The notes beneath the pieces are model-generated. The model ran no database searches and was not told where the DNA came from. It worked only from the letters and a program-made list of their open reading frames with translations. A program made the position numbers and the translations under genes. Positions 1 to 8,909 of a stretch of DNA of 64,000 nt are shown one piece after another. The first letter of the stretch is position 1, and each line of letters opens with the position of its first letter. Source of the stretch: Azospirillum sp. TSH64 (GTDB lineage Bacteria > Pseudomonadota > Alphaproteobacteria > Azospirillales > Azospirillaceae); NCBI RefSeq assembly GCF_003116035.1, contig NZ_LGQW01000015.1, positions 4,457,431-4,521,430 of the forward strand, given 5' to 3'.

Positions 1-1
1 G

Positions 2-685
2 GTGCTGATGTGCGACCGCATCCTGGTCTTCTCCTCCAACCCCGGCCGGGTGGCGGCGGAGATCCGGGTGGACATCCCCCACCCGCGCAACCGCCTGGAC
101 CCGCAGTTCCGCGCCATGGTGGACGACATCTATGGCCGGATGACCGCGCGCAAGCCGCTGGTGGCGTCGTCCCCGGCGGCGAAGCAGCCGCCGGCCCATG
201 CGGTGCCGCTGGAGCATGTGTCGACCAACCTGCTGGCCGGCCTGCTGGAGACGCTGGCCTCGCCGGCCTACCATGGCAAGGCCGACCTGCCCCATCTGGC
301 AGCATCCCTCCAGCATGAGATCGACGACCTGTTCCCGATTGCCGAGACGCTGCAGATGCTGGGACTGGCGGAGGTGGCGGAGGGCGACATCCACCTCACC
401 GAACCCGGCCGGTTGTTCGCCGAGTCCGGCCTGGACGACCGCAAGCGGCTGTTCGCGGAGCATCTGATCCGCTACGTGCCGCTGGCGGCCCACATCCACG
501 GCCTGTTGAAGGAACCGGCGACGAAGCACGTGCCGAGCAGCCGCATCCTGGCCGAACTGACTCCCTTCATGAGCGAGGGCTATGCCGAGGAGACGCTGAA
601 GGCCGTCACCAGCTGGGCACGCTATGCCGAGCTGTTCACCTACGACGACGAGACCGAGACCTTCGCGTTCGAGGACGCGGACTGA
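2..685 (+). CDS. ABC transporter ATP-binding protein, NitT/TauT type, C-terminal part
   Basis: The frame is open to the left edge, so the N-terminus with Walker A and probably Walker B lies outside the window; 227 codons remain. The first visible residues (LMCDRILVFSSNPGRV) match the end of the ATPase core of nitrate/sulfonate/taurine-type transporters, where the H-loop helix is followed by a statement of drug-like 'NPGRV' strand. After a linker, residues from about 75 to the end form the AAA-associated C-terminal domain found in a subset of these ATPases (LFPIAETLQMLGLAEV, then LTEPGRLFAE). Such proteins energise import of small oxoanions or sulfonates at the inner membrane. Partner permease and binding protein are presumably to the left. 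Substrate unknown. Confidence 0.8.
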   Translation: MLMCDRILVFSSNPGRVAAEIRVDIPHPRNRLDPQFRAMVDDIYGRMTARKPLVASSPAAKQPPAHAVPLEHVSTNLLAGLLETLASPAYHGKADLPHLAASLQHEIDDLFPIAETLQMLGLAEVAEGDIHLTEPGRLFAESGLDDRKRLFAEHLIRYVPLAAHIHGLLKEPATKHVPSSRILAELTPFMSEGYAEETLKAVTSWARYAELFTYDDETETFAFEDAD

Positions 686-818
686 ACGGACGGACGGAGC
701 CGTTCGCAGGAGCCGGCACCGTCACGTCAGCGAAAGCCGGATCGGCACCGACGCTTCCCGTCGGCTGTCCGGTCCGGCAGCGTCCCGGTGCCGTCCGCAG
801 GTCAGGGATGGCAGCCGA

Positions 819-1184
819 TCATTTGCGGGCGCATGTCTTCACATCGTCTTCGCTGATCGAGAAGGCATAGGCCTCGGTCCCCGACAGGGCGACATTGCGC
901 AGGACGCAGGTGCGGCCCTTCTTGTCCTTCATTCTGACATCCCAGGTTCCCGGCTTGACGTCGCTGAGCTTCAGCCGCTCATCGGCCTCGACCGTCTTGT
1001 CCTTGTCGTTCAGCGTCTGGTTCTTGCCCCACTTGTTCGTGCCGGGTTCGGCGAGCTTCAGCTCGGTGATGGTTTCCGTGGTCAGGTTCCAGAACTTCAG
1101 CGTCTGGGCCGTCTGGGCCTGCGCCGTCGAGGCGAACGATCCCGCGCACAGCAGCAGGATGGCGATCAGGCTGTTCCGTTTCAT
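819..1184 (-). CDS. small secreted protein of unknown function
   Basis: 121 residues. The ATG at 1184 is chosen because AAGGGAGG lies just upstream on the minus strand and the protein then starts with a clean signal peptide (MKRNSLIAILLLCAGSFAS, cleavage near AQA-Q). The mature part is a small beta-rich domain with FWNLTTETITELKLA, a DKDKTVEADERLKL stretch and two cysteines (CVLRN and the C-terminal TCARK) that could form a disulfide in the periplasm. I do not recognise a named family. It stands alone between convergent and divergent neighbours, so context says little. Confidence 0.75.
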   Translation of the reverse strand: MKRNSLIAILLLCAGSFASTAQAQTAQTLKFWNLTTETITELKLAEPGTNKWGKNQTLNDKDKTVEADERLKLSDVKPGTWDVRMKDKKGRTCVLRNVALSGTEAYAFSISEDDVKTCARK

Positions 1185-1464
1185 GATTTTTCCTCCCTTG
1201 GGTTGCGCAAGGCACGCCCGATCTGAGCACAGGCCAGGGAAAAGCGGAATGCGACAATGGGATAAGCTGATTGTATGAGTCGCGTCTCGCGAGCAGCGCG
1301 AGATCATGCCGATACTGCGCAACCCAGGGCACGAACCGCCGACCGACCGGCCGCACACCATCGAGGAGGGTGGTCAAATCGTCCTGCCACCGCCGAATGG
1401 CTTGACTGGACAAGGCTGCGCGTGAAGGTTGGTCGCGGCTTTCCGCAACCGCCGGCTCCCCCGT

Positions 1465-1950
1465 ATGGCCCGCCGCCAGACCGCGCGCAACACGCTTGCA
1501 ACCCTCCGGACCGGCGCTCCCGCCGGCACGGTCGGGCTGCGCCGCGCGCTGGTTGGCTGGCTTGCCGTCCTGGCTCTGCTGATCCAGGTGGCGGTTCCCG
1601 ATCTGGCGATGGCGGCACGGGCACAGTCGGGATTGCCCGCCGGGTTCCTGACCGCCCCGACGGCGGCCGACCATTGCGGCACCACCCCGTCCGATGTGCA
1701 GGACAGCGAAGGGCTGGCTGGCGGAGACCATGGCGGCGGAACCCACGACGGGTCCGGCCATCCCGTCATGGATCATGACAGCCTTTGCGCTTTCTGCCTT
1801 GCGCTCGGCACCCATGGCCTGCTCCCCGGTTCTGCGATGGTCCGGCCGCAGGCCGTCCATCGCATGCCGGTCGCCGCACCGGTTGCCGCCGGCATTCGCC
1901 CGGACGACCATTTCCTGACCTGTCTCAATCCCCGCGCTCCGCCGGCGTGA
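1465..1950 (+). CDS. DUF2946 family protein
   Basis: 161 residues from the ATG at 1465; the frame is open further up to 1429 but the upstream codons look non-coding. There is one N-terminal hydrophobic segment (ALVGWLAVLALLIQVAV), then a His-rich stretch (GGDHGGGTHDGSGHP) and the family-type motif HDSLCAFCLALG. DUF2946 proteins are small membrane-anchored proteins usually found beside copper genes, and the CxxC with nearby histidines suggests metal binding. The next two genes are YcnI and CopC-CopD, which supports a role in copper handling. Function is not experimentally known as far as I can tell. Confidence 0.7.
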   Translation: MARRQTARNTLATLRTGAPAGTVGLRRALVGWLAVLALLIQVAVPDLAMAARAQSGLPAGFLTAPTAADHCGTTPSDVQDSEGLAGGDHGGGTHDGSGHPVMDHDSLCAFCLALGTHGLLPGSAMVRPQAVHRMPVAAPVAAGIRPDDHFLTCLNPRAPPA

Positions 1951-2012
1951 CGGCCTGTTCCCCCGTCGTCACCGGACTTTCCCCGAACCATCATTCCGTT
2001 CAGGAGCGCATC

Positions 2013-2546
2013 ATGACCCGCATCATTTCCCTGGCGCTCGCCGCCGGGACCCTTTGCCTTGCCCTGTCCGCCGGAAGCGCCGCTGCGCATGTCACGCTGG
2101 AAACCCGCGAAGCGCCGGCCGGCAGCTATTACAAGGCGGTGCTCAAGGTCGGCCACGGCTGCGACGGCTCGCCGACTACGGCCATCCGCGTCCGCCTGCC
2201 CGACGGGGCTGTTCTGGCCAAGCCGATGCCGAAGCCGGGCTGGACCCTGGCGACCAAGGAAGGCCCCTACGCCCAGCCCTATGAGTCGCACGGCCGCAGC
2301 ATCACCCAGGGCGTCACCGAAATCGCCTGGACCGGCGGCAGCCTGCCCGACGCGTGGTACGACGAGTTCGTCTTTCAGGTCGTGCTGCCCAAGCAGCCCG
2401 CAGGCACCATGCTTTACATCCCGGTGGTGCAGGAGTGCGAGAAAGGCGCCCACCGCTGGATCGAGATCCCCGAAGCCGGCAAACCGGCGGACGATTATCG
2501 CGAGCCGGCACCGGGTCTCAAGCTGACCGAACCCAAGCAGCACTGA
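2013..2546 (+). CDS. YcnI-family (DUF1775) copper-associated periplasmic protein
   Basis: 177 residues, starting at ATG 2013 behind CAGGAG. A signal peptide (ISLALAAGTLCLALSAGSAAA) is followed directly by HVTLE, so the mature protein would begin with histidine, the copper ligand arrangement known for YcnI. The conserved Trp/aromatic strands are visible (PGWTLAT, EIAWTGGSLPD, YDEFVFQVVLP) and the C-terminal part has CEKGAHRWIEIPE. YcnI proteins bind Cu(II) outside the cytoplasm and occur with CopC/CopD homologues, exactly as here. Probably translated in one unit with the DUF2946 gene before it and the CopCD gene after it. Confidence 0.88.
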   Translation: MTRIISLALAAGTLCLALSAGSAAAHVTLETREAPAGSYYKAVLKVGHGCDGSPTTAIRVRLPDGAVLAKPMPKPGWTLATKEGPYAQPYESHGRSITQGVTEIAWTGGSLPDAWYDEFVFQVVLPKQPAGTMLYIPVVQECEKGAHRWIEIPEAGKPADDYREPAPGLKLTEPKQH

Positions 2547-2670
2547 CGGCGCCCCGGCATCGGCCGGAAGATCGGGCTGCATGCCGGCTGCCGCGACGGC
2601 TGAACGGCATGCAGACCCTTGGCCGCCTCTCTTCCGCGGCCCTCGCCCTTCCCGATAGCGAGGCATCCCC

Positions 2671-4356
2671 ATGCGTCCCAGCCCGCGTCGCAGGCTTACG
2701 GGTCTGTCCGCCCTCTTCCTCGCCATGCTGTTCCTCGCCGCCCTGCCGCGCACCGGCTGGGCCCATGCCGTCCTGATGGAGTCCGTGCCGGCCGACGGCG
2801 CCAGCCTTGAGGCCGCACCGACAGCCCTGTCGCTGGAGTTCAATGAACCCGTCACTCCCGTCCGCATCCAGCTGCTTGACGGACAGGGGCGGGACATGGC
2901 CGATCCGCAGGGTGCGTTGGCGGAAAACAACCGCGTCCGCCTCGCCCTGCCGCCGGAACTGCCGAAAGGCCTGTACGTCGCCAGCTATCGTGTCACCTCC
3001 GCGGATGGGCATCCCGTCGCCGGCTCTTTCACGTTCGGGATCGGTGTGACGCCGACGACCGGCACGCCTCCGGTGGACGATCCATCCCAAGCTGCTTCGT
3101 TCGCCGGAGTGCTGCTGCGGGCGATGCACTATGCCGCCCTGCTGGCCGGGACCGGGGGCGGCCTGTTCCTCGTGCTGGTGACCGGGCGCTGGGCACCGCT
3201 CAATGACCGCCTGAAACCCGCTCTCTGCCTACTGCTGCTGATGGCCGGCCTGTCGGTGGCGCTGCTGGTGGGGGTGACCGGAGCGACGCTGGCCGGCCAG
3301 CCGCTTGCCGCCCTGGCGACAGGGGCCCCCTGGACCACCGGGGCAGGGAGCAGCGTCGGCCTCAGCGCCGGCATCGCTCTGCTGGCCCTGCTCTGCTCGG
3401 CTTGCGGCTTGGCCGTCGAGGCCCGCTCTGCAATGGGACCGGTGCTGCTGGCGGCGGGCGCATTGCTGGGGGCCGCCTCGCTGGCCGCCACCGGCCACGC
3501 CGCCACGGCTTCCCCCCGCTGGCTAAGCGCGCCGCTCGTCGGCCTGCACGGGCTGATGGCGGCCTTCTGGGTCGGCGCCTTCTGGCCGTTGTCCATGGTA
3601 CTGCGCCTGGAATCCCCGGCCGAGGCCGCGAGGCTGACCCGCCGCTTCTCGCGGATCGCCATCGGTGCCGTGGCCCTTCTGGCCGGAGCCGGCATGGTCC
3701 TGTCCGCGATCCAACTCCAGTCGGTGCAGGCCGTGCTGAGCAGCGGCTATGGTTGGGTGTGGCTGGGCAAGATGCTGGCGGTCCTGCTGCTGCTCGGGCT
3801 GGCGGCATGGAACCGGCAGTTCCTGACCCCCGCCCTGGACAGGAATGGCGAGCACGCCGTTAAGGCCCTGCGGCGGAGCATCGGCCTGGAGATGGCGGCG
3901 GCAGGCACCGCCCTGCTGCTGACGGCGGCCTTCGCCCTGACGCCGCCGCCGCGCGCACTCCATGCAAGCGAGGAGAAGCCACCGTCAGGCTTTTCCGCCG
4001 TCGCGGTGAAGGGCGGCCTCATCGCCCTCATCGACGTCGGCCCGGCCAGTCCCGGGCGCAACGGCGTCCGGCTCCACCTTCAGAACGAGGACGGCAGACC
4101 GGTCGCCGCCCGTGAGGTGACGATGAATTGGGAGCTTCCTTCGGCGGGCGTGGCTCCGCTGCGGCATGCGTTGACGGGCCTCGGCCCCGGCTTCTTCGGA
4201 ACCGACGACACCACGCTGCCGCTTGCCGGGCAATGGTCGCTGCGTCTTGAGGTGCTGATCGACGATTTCGACAAGCGGGTATTCCAGACGGAGGTTCCGA
4301 TCAAGGACACCCCGGCCAGCACGGAGGGGATTCCCACGAGCCCGAAGCTTCGCTAG
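2671..4356 (+). CDS. CopC-CopD fusion copper transport protein
   Basis: 561 residues with three parts. A signal peptide ends at WAHAVLMES, so the mature CopC domain starts with Ala/His as in Cu(II)-binding CopC proteins; the second conserved site DGHPVAGSFTFGI is present. From about residue 145 to 420 there are about eight hydrophobic helices typical of CopD (for example HGLMAAFWVGAFWPLSMVL). The last ~120 residues form a soluble YtkA/FixH-like beta domain as in the Bacillus YcnJ protein. The Met-rich Cu(I) site of some CopC proteins is not evident. It likely moves copper across the inner membrane together with the upstream YcnI protein. Confidence 0.9.
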   Translation: MRPSPRRRLTGLSALFLAMLFLAALPRTGWAHAVLMESVPADGASLEAAPTALSLEFNEPVTPVRIQLLDGQGRDMADPQGALAENNRVRLALPPELPKGLYVASYRVTSADGHPVAGSFTFGIGVTPTTGTPPVDDPSQAASFAGVLLRAMHYAALLAGTGGGLFLVLVTGRWAPLNDRLKPALCLLLLMAGLSVALLVGVTGATLAGQPLAALATGAPWTTGAGSSVGLSAGIALLALLCSACGLAVEARSAMGPVLLAAGALLGAASLAATGHAATASPRWLSAPLVGLHGLMAAFWVGAFWPLSMVLRLESPAEAARLTRRFSRIAIGAVALLAGAGMVLSAIQLQSVQAVLSSGYGWVWLGKMLAVLLLLGLAAWNRQFLTPALDRNGEHAVKALRRSIGLEMAAAGTALLLTAAFALTPPPRALHASEEKPPSGFSAVAVKGGLIALIDVGPASPGRNGVRLHLQNEDGRPVAAREVTMNWELPSAGVAPLRHALTGLGPGFFGTDDTTLPLAGQWSLRLEVLIDDFDKRVFQTEVPIKDTPASTEGIPTSPKLR

Positions 4357-4394
4357 AATCGAGCCCGGTCCCGCCATCCACGGTCTTCGATCCC

Positions 4395-4769
4395 ATGGTC
4401 AACAGCGCTGACACCTCCAGCCCGTCCATCGATCTCCACTGTGAACATTGCGGTCGGCCACATGGGCAGATGCTCCGTTGCCTGCCCGACGGCCGTTGGC
4501 TGTCGTCCGACAACGGGTGGATCGACGCCAACGGTGACCAGGCGTCCTGGCCGGATGTCGTCGATTACGCCCGTCTGCGTCACTCGCGTGCCGTTGTCGG
4601 TCTCTACCGTCAGTCGGCAGCGGCGAGGATGGCCGCTGAGGACAGTCAGCGGCTCTGCCGACGCTGCCACCTCGTGACCGGTCGCGAGGAACATCGGCGG
4701 GTGGCGCGGCTGCGGGCCCTCACCCGCTTCGCCCTGGGCGACCTGTTCGACGGCACCTACGCTGTCTGA
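4395..4769 (+). CDS. HNH-like zinc-binding small protein, hypothetical
   Basis: 124 residues. Two zinc-ligand pairs are visible: CEHCGRPHG near residue 16 and LCRRCHL near residue 87, followed by REEHRR. This spacing and the CxxC...CxxCH pattern resemble HNH-type treble-clef domains seen in phage and plasmid proteins. The classic first histidine of an active HNH site is not obvious, so it may be a DNA-binding or degenerate form. Start at ATG 4395 is 38 bp after the CopCD gene. No functional partner is apparent, and the assignment rests only on the cysteine/histidine pattern. Confidence 0.6.
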   Translation: MVNSADTSSPSIDLHCEHCGRPHGQMLRCLPDGRWLSSDNGWIDANGDQASWPDVVDYARLRHSRAVVGLYRQSAAARMAAEDSQRLCRRCHLVTGREEHRRVARLRALTRFALGDLFDGTYAV

Positions 4770-4899
4770 GCGGCGGCCGGACAAGCGCAGGCAGGCCCGG
4801 CGCATAAGTCACTGAAGACCGACGTTTCTTCTTGCCCCAGACCGGCGGCGCAGCATCGCGCCGTCGGCGAAAGCGCGCGGAATTGGTGCGGCGCAGCAA

Positions 4900-4924
4900 C
4901 GCAAACGTTTGCGCAAACGTTTCG
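4900..4924. promoter_or_regulatory. double LacI-family operator in front of rbsD
   Basis: CGCAAACGTTTGCG (4900-4913) is a perfect 14-bp palindrome and a second AAACGTTT core follows at 4915-4922. The two cores together form a 20-bp perfect palindrome (4903-4922). The central AAACGTTT with flanking GC is the usual half-site pattern of LacI/PurR/RbsR regulators. It lies 47 bp before rbsD, and an RbsR-like LacI protein is encoded in the same operon, so autoregulation by ribose is likely. Confidence 0.75.
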
Positions 4925-4970
4925 ATGGCGCTAGCGTCCGCCTGTCCCGCCCAGTTGGAGCCGCTTTGCG

Positions 4971-5390
4971 ATGAAACGGATTGGCCTTCTCAATGCCCCG
5001 CTCAGCCACGCGGTTGCCTCGCTTGGCCATACGCAGGCGTTGACCATCGCCGATGCCGGACTGCCGGTTCCGGCCGGGCCGGAACGGATCGACCTCGCGG
5101 TGACGCCGGGCCTGCCGTCCTTCCTCGAAATCCTCGATGCGGTGGCGGAGGAAATGATGGTGGAGCGCGTGGTGATCGCAGGCGAGATGACCATCGCCAA
5201 CCCGTCTCTGCGCGCCCAGCTGTCCGTCCGGCTGGACCGCATGGCCGCGGCGCAGGGCCGGCAGATCGCGGTGGAGGAAGTCCCGCATGAGGAGTTCAAA
5301 CGGCTGACCGTGTCCTCCGCCGCCGTCGTGCGCACGGGCGAATGCAGCCCCTACGCCAACATCCTTCTCTATTCCGGCGTAACCTTCTGA
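4971..5390 (+). CDS. rbsD: D-ribose pyranase
   Basis: 139 residues, the usual length. RbsD interconverts the pyranose and furanose forms of D-ribose so that ribokinase can use it. The active-site region APLSHAVASLGHTQALTIADAG carries the conserved His of the N-terminal motif and the Asp after it, and the C-terminus ends with the conserved GECSPYANILLYSGV-type segment. First gene of the ribose operon, directly behind the LacI-type double operator. Confidence 0.95.
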   Translation: MKRIGLLNAPLSHAVASLGHTQALTIADAGLPVPAGPERIDLAVTPGLPSFLEILDAVAEEMMVERVVIAGEMTIANPSLRAQLSVRLDRMAAAQGRQIAVEEVPHEEFKRLTVSSAAVVRTGECSPYANILLYSGVTF

Positions 5391-5404
5391 CCGCAGGGGG
5401 CGTG

Positions 5405-6901
5405 ATGGATTCCCGATCCGGATTCCTGCTCGACCTCCAGGGGGTCGGCAAAGGCTTCAACGGCGTGACGGTGCTGGACGGGGTGGATTTCCGCCTGCGC
5501 GCCGGCGAGGTCATGGCCCTGATCGGTGAGAATGGCGCCGGCAAATCGACGCTGATGCGGATCGTCACCGGCATCGTCCAACCGGATAGCTCCAGTGCGA
5601 TGATGTTCCGCGGCCAGCCGGTGCGCTTCACCGCCCCGCGGCAAGCCATCGACGCCGGCATCGCGATGATCCATCAGGAACTGAACCTGCTGCCGCACCT
5701 GTCGGTGGCCGACAACATCTGGCTGGGGCGCGAGCCGCGCAACCGGCTGGGCCTGATCGACCGCGGTCGCATGCGGCGCGAAGCCAAGGCCCTGCTGGAG
5801 CGGCTGCGCCAGACCATCGACCCGGACTGTCCGGTCGGAAGCCTCAGCGTCGGCCAGCAGCAGATGGTCGAGATCGCCCGCGCCCTGTCGCTCAACGCCG
5901 AACTGATCGTCATGGACGAGCCGACCGACGCGCTGACCGACATCGAGACCGCCGTCCTGTTCGAGGTGATCCGCGGCCTGAAGGCCGACGGCAAGGGCAT
6001 CGTCTACATCTCGCACCGGCTGGGCGAGATTTTCGCGCTGTGCGACAGCGTCACGGTCCTGCGCGATGGCCACATGGTCCATCGCGGGGCGGTCGCCGAT
6101 CTCGACGAGGCGGCGCTGATCCGCCATATGGTCGGCCGCTCGATCACCGACCAGTATCCCTATCTGTCCTGCGCTGCCGGGTCTGAGCGGCTGACGGTGG
6201 AGGGATTGAGCGCCGACGGCGTGAACGACGTCAGCTTCAGCGCCGCAGGCGGCGAAATCCTGGGATTTGCCGGGCTGATGGGCGCCGGACGGACTGAACT
6301 GGGCAAGGCGATCTTCGGCGCCAGCCGACTGCGCGCCGGCAGCGTCCGGGTCGATGGAGGCGAGGTCCGGCTGCGCCATCCCCGCGACGGGGTCGCCGCC
6401 GGCATCGCCTATGTGCCCGAAGACCGCAAGGCCGAGGGTCTGATCCAGGGCCATTCGATCCGCACCAACATGTCGCTGGCGGCGCTCAAGCAGCTTTGCG
6501 GCCCCGGCGGTGTCGTCCGGCAGGCCGACGAGCGGAGCGCCGTCGACCGCTTCATGGCCGCCTTCGCCGTCAAGGCGCACGGCATCGGGGCGGAGGTGCG
6601 GACCCTGTCCGGCGGCAACCAGCAGAAGATCTCGCTGGCCAAGGCGCTGATGCTGTCGCCCAAGGTCGTGATCCTGGACGAGCCGACGCGCGGCGTCGAT
6701 GTCGGCGCGCGGCGCGAGATCTACGGCCTGATCAACGATCTGAAGGCCAAGGGCCTGTGCATCCTGCTGATGTCCTCGGACATGCCGGAGTTGCTGGGCC
6801 TGTCGGACCGCATCCTCGTGATGGCGGGGGGCCGGATCACCGGCCGCTTCGGCCGGGACGAGGCGACCCAGGAAAAGATCATGGCCTGCGCGATCGGCTG
6901 A
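5405..6901 (+). CDS. rbsA: ribose ABC transporter, ATP-binding protein
   Basis: 498 residues from ATG 5405, behind GCAGGGGG; earlier in-frame codons overlap rbsD. It is a double ATPase. The first domain has Walker A GENGAGKST (residues 41-49), signature LSVGQQQ and Walker B LIVMDEPTDAL. The second has the degenerate Walker A typical of sugar transporters (GLMGAGRTEL), signature LSGGNQQK and VVILDEPTRGVDVG. It powers the RbsC permease at the inner membrane. The 14-bp gap from rbsD and 21-bp gap to rbsC indicate one transcript. Confidence 0.95.
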   Translation: MDSRSGFLLDLQGVGKGFNGVTVLDGVDFRLRAGEVMALIGENGAGKSTLMRIVTGIVQPDSSSAMMFRGQPVRFTAPRQAIDAGIAMIHQELNLLPHLSVADNIWLGREPRNRLGLIDRGRMRREAKALLERLRQTIDPDCPVGSLSVGQQQMVEIARALSLNAELIVMDEPTDALTDIETAVLFEVIRGLKADGKGIVYISHRLGEIFALCDSVTVLRDGHMVHRGAVADLDEAALIRHMVGRSITDQYPYLSCAAGSERLTVEGLSADGVNDVSFSAAGGEILGFAGLMGAGRTELGKAIFGASRLRAGSVRVDGGEVRLRHPRDGVAAGIAYVPEDRKAEGLIQGHSIRTNMSLAALKQLCGPGGVVRQADERSAVDRFMAAFAVKAHGIGAEVRTLSGGNQQKISLAKALMLSPKVVILDEPTRGVDVGARREIYGLINDLKAKGLCILLMSSDMPELLGLSDRILVMAGGRITGRFGRDEATQEKIMACAIG

Positions 6902-6922
6902 CGGGCAGGAAGAGAGACGACG

Positions 6923-7864
6923 ATGACCACGCTGAAACGCTTCCTGTCCCGCAACAAGCCGCTGGTCGGCCTGATCGTGCTGATGGCCGCCGTCGCGGTC
7001 ATGAGCCCCAGCTTCATGACCGTCGACAATCTGCTGAACATCCTGCGGCAGACCTCGATCAACGCGGTGATCGCGGTGGGCATGACCTACGTCATCCTGT
7101 CCGGCGGCATCGACCTGTCGGTCGGATCGGTGCTGGCCTTCTGCGGCGCCGTCTGCGCCTGGCTGGTGGCGGGGGACCTGTCGATCTGGCTGGCGATCCC
7201 GCTCAGCCTGCTGCTGGGTGCCGGTCTGGGCGCCGTCAACGGAATCGTCATCGGCACCGGCGGCGTGCAGCCCTTCGTCGCGACGCTGGTCGCCATGACG
7301 ATGCTGCGCGGCGCCACGCTGGTCTTCACCGACGGGCGGCCGATCACCACCGGGACCGGTGCGGCGGCCGATGCGTTCTGGAGCGTCGGCGGCGGCTATC
7401 TGCTCGGCATTCCGGTGCCGGTGGTCATGGCGGCGGCGGTCTTCGCCGTCTGCGGCCTTATCCTGACCCGCACCCGCTTCGGCCGCTACACCTATGCGGT
7501 CGGCGGCAACGAGGTGGTGGCACGGCTGTCCGGCATCCGCGTCAATCTGGAAAAGACGACGATCTACGCCCTGTCGGGCCTGCTGGCGGCGCTGGCCGGC
7601 GTCATCCTGACCGCCCGGCTGGAAAGCGCGCAGCCGACCGCCGGTGCCGGTTACGAGCTGGATGCCATCGCCGCCGTCGTTGTCGGCGGCACCAGCCTGT
7701 CCGGCGGCAAGGGCACCCTGTTCGGCACGCTGGTCGGCGCCCTCATCATCGGCGTGCTGAACAACGCGCTGAACCTGATGGACGTCTCCTCCTATTACCA
7801 GATGATCGCCAAGGGCGCGGTCATCCTGCTCGCGGTGCTCGCCGACAGCCGCAAGTCGTCGTAA
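6923..7864 (+). CDS. rbsC: ribose ABC transporter, permease
   Basis: 313 residues, almost entirely hydrophobic with about eight to ten membrane helices. Family-typical segments are GMTYVILSGGIDLSVGSVLA near residue 55 and VVVGGTSLSGGKGTLFGT near residue 255, the EAA-like loop region that contacts the ATPase. Forms the channel for ribose with RbsA and receives sugar from RbsB. An 85-bp gap before rbsB contains nothing I could recognise beyond the rbsB ribosome site. Confidence 0.95.
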   Translation: MTTLKRFLSRNKPLVGLIVLMAAVAVMSPSFMTVDNLLNILRQTSINAVIAVGMTYVILSGGIDLSVGSVLAFCGAVCAWLVAGDLSIWLAIPLSLLLGAGLGAVNGIVIGTGGVQPFVATLVAMTMLRGATLVFTDGRPITTGTGAAADAFWSVGGGYLLGIPVPVVMAAAVFAVCGLILTRTRFGRYTYAVGGNEVVARLSGIRVNLEKTTIYALSGLLAALAGVILTARLESAQPTAGAGYELDAIAAVVVGGTSLSGGKGTLFGTLVGALIIGVLNNALNLMDVSSYYQMIAKGAVILLAVLADSRKSS

Positions 7865-7949
7865 GGCGACCGCTTAACCGGATCGGCCCTCCTGTACCTG
7901 TTGCTTGCCCCAACCAGACGAACAAGAACGATGAGGAAGGAATCCAACC

Positions 7950-8831
7950 ATGCGTAAGCTTCTGACCGCGGCCACCGTCGCCGCCACCGCCCTGCTCGCC
8001 TCGGCCAACGCGCAGGCGGCCGACACCATCGCCCTGGTCGTCTCGACCCTCAACAACCCGTTCTTCGTCACGCTGAAGAACGGGGCGGAAACCAAGGCCA
8101 AGGCGCTGGGCTATAATCTGCTGGTCCTCGATTCCCAGAACGACCCGGCCAAGGAACTGGCCAATGTCGAGGACGTGGTGAACAAGAAGGTCAAGCTTCT
8201 GCTGGTGAATCCGACCGACTCCGACGCCGTCCGCTCGGCGGTCCGTTCGGCCAACCGCGCCAAGATTCCGGTGGTGACGCTCGACCGCTCGGCCAACGGC
8301 GGCGAGGTCGCGTCGCACATCGCGTCGGACAACGTTGCCGGCGGCCGGATGGCCGGCCAGCTGGTGGTCGACATGCTGAAGGGTCAGGGCGCCGTCGTCG
8401 AGCTGCAGGGCCTGCCGGGCGCGTCGGCCGCCCGCGACCGCGGCAAGGGCTTCCACGAGGCGGTGGACAAGGCCAGCGGCCTGAAGGTGGTGGCGAGCCA
8501 GCCGGCCGACTTCGACCGCACCAAGGCCCTGAACGTCATGGAGAACATCCTCCAGGCCCAGCAGAAGATCGACGTGGTGTTCGCCCACAACGACGAGATG
8601 GCGCTGGGTGCCGCCAAGGCGATCCAGGCGTCCGGCCGCAAGATCCCGGTGGTCGGCTTCGACGGCACCGACGAGGGCGTCGCGGCGGTCAATGCCGGCA
8701 CCCTGACGGCGACGGTCGCCCAGCAGGCCGGCCTGATCGGCGAGAAGGGTGTCGAGACCGCCGACAAGGTGCTGAAGGGCGAGAAGGTCCCGGCCTTCAC
8801 GCCGGTTGAGTTGAAGATGGTGACGAAGTAA
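7950..8831 (+). CDS. rbsB: ribose-binding periplasmic protein
   Basis: 293 residues with a signal peptide ([23 protein letters not shown]). The mature protein starts [19 protein letters not shown], the conserved first strand of ribose/galactose binding proteins, and later has [18 protein letters not shown] and [13 protein letters not shown], both lining the sugar site in this family. Delivers ribose to RbsC. A GGAAGGAATCC ribosome site precedes ATG 7950. Confidence 0.95.
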   Translation: MRKLLTAATVAATALLASANAQAADTIALVVSTLNNPFFVTLKNGAETKAKALGYNLLVLDSQNDPAKELANVEDVVNKKVKLLLVNPTDSDAVRSAVRSANRAKIPVVTLDRSANGGEVASHIASDNVAGGRMAGQLVVDMLKGQGAVVELQGLPGASAARDRGKGFHEAVDKASGLKVVASQPADFDRTKALNVMENILQAQQKIDVVFAHNDEMALGAAKAIQASGRKIPVVGFDGTDEGVAAVNAGTLTATVAQQAGLIGEKGVETADKVLKGEKVPAFTPVELKMVTK

Positions 8832-8843
8832 AGCACGGGCCCA

Positions 8844-8883
8844 CCCCTGCCGGCGCGGCCAAGGGGGCTTGCGCCGGCGGGGG
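8844..8883. terminator. GC-rich hairpin between rbsB and rbsR
   Basis: CCCCTGCCGGCGC (8844-8856) pairs with GCGCCGGCGGGGG (8871-8883) over 13 bp with one G-T pair and a 14-nt loop. There is no T-run, so it is more likely an mRNA-processing or attenuating hairpin that raises rbsB over the regulator and kinase genes than a full terminator. Confidence 0.5.
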
Positions 8884-8909
8884 CGGAACGTGTTGAGGAG
8901 AGTGGCGGC

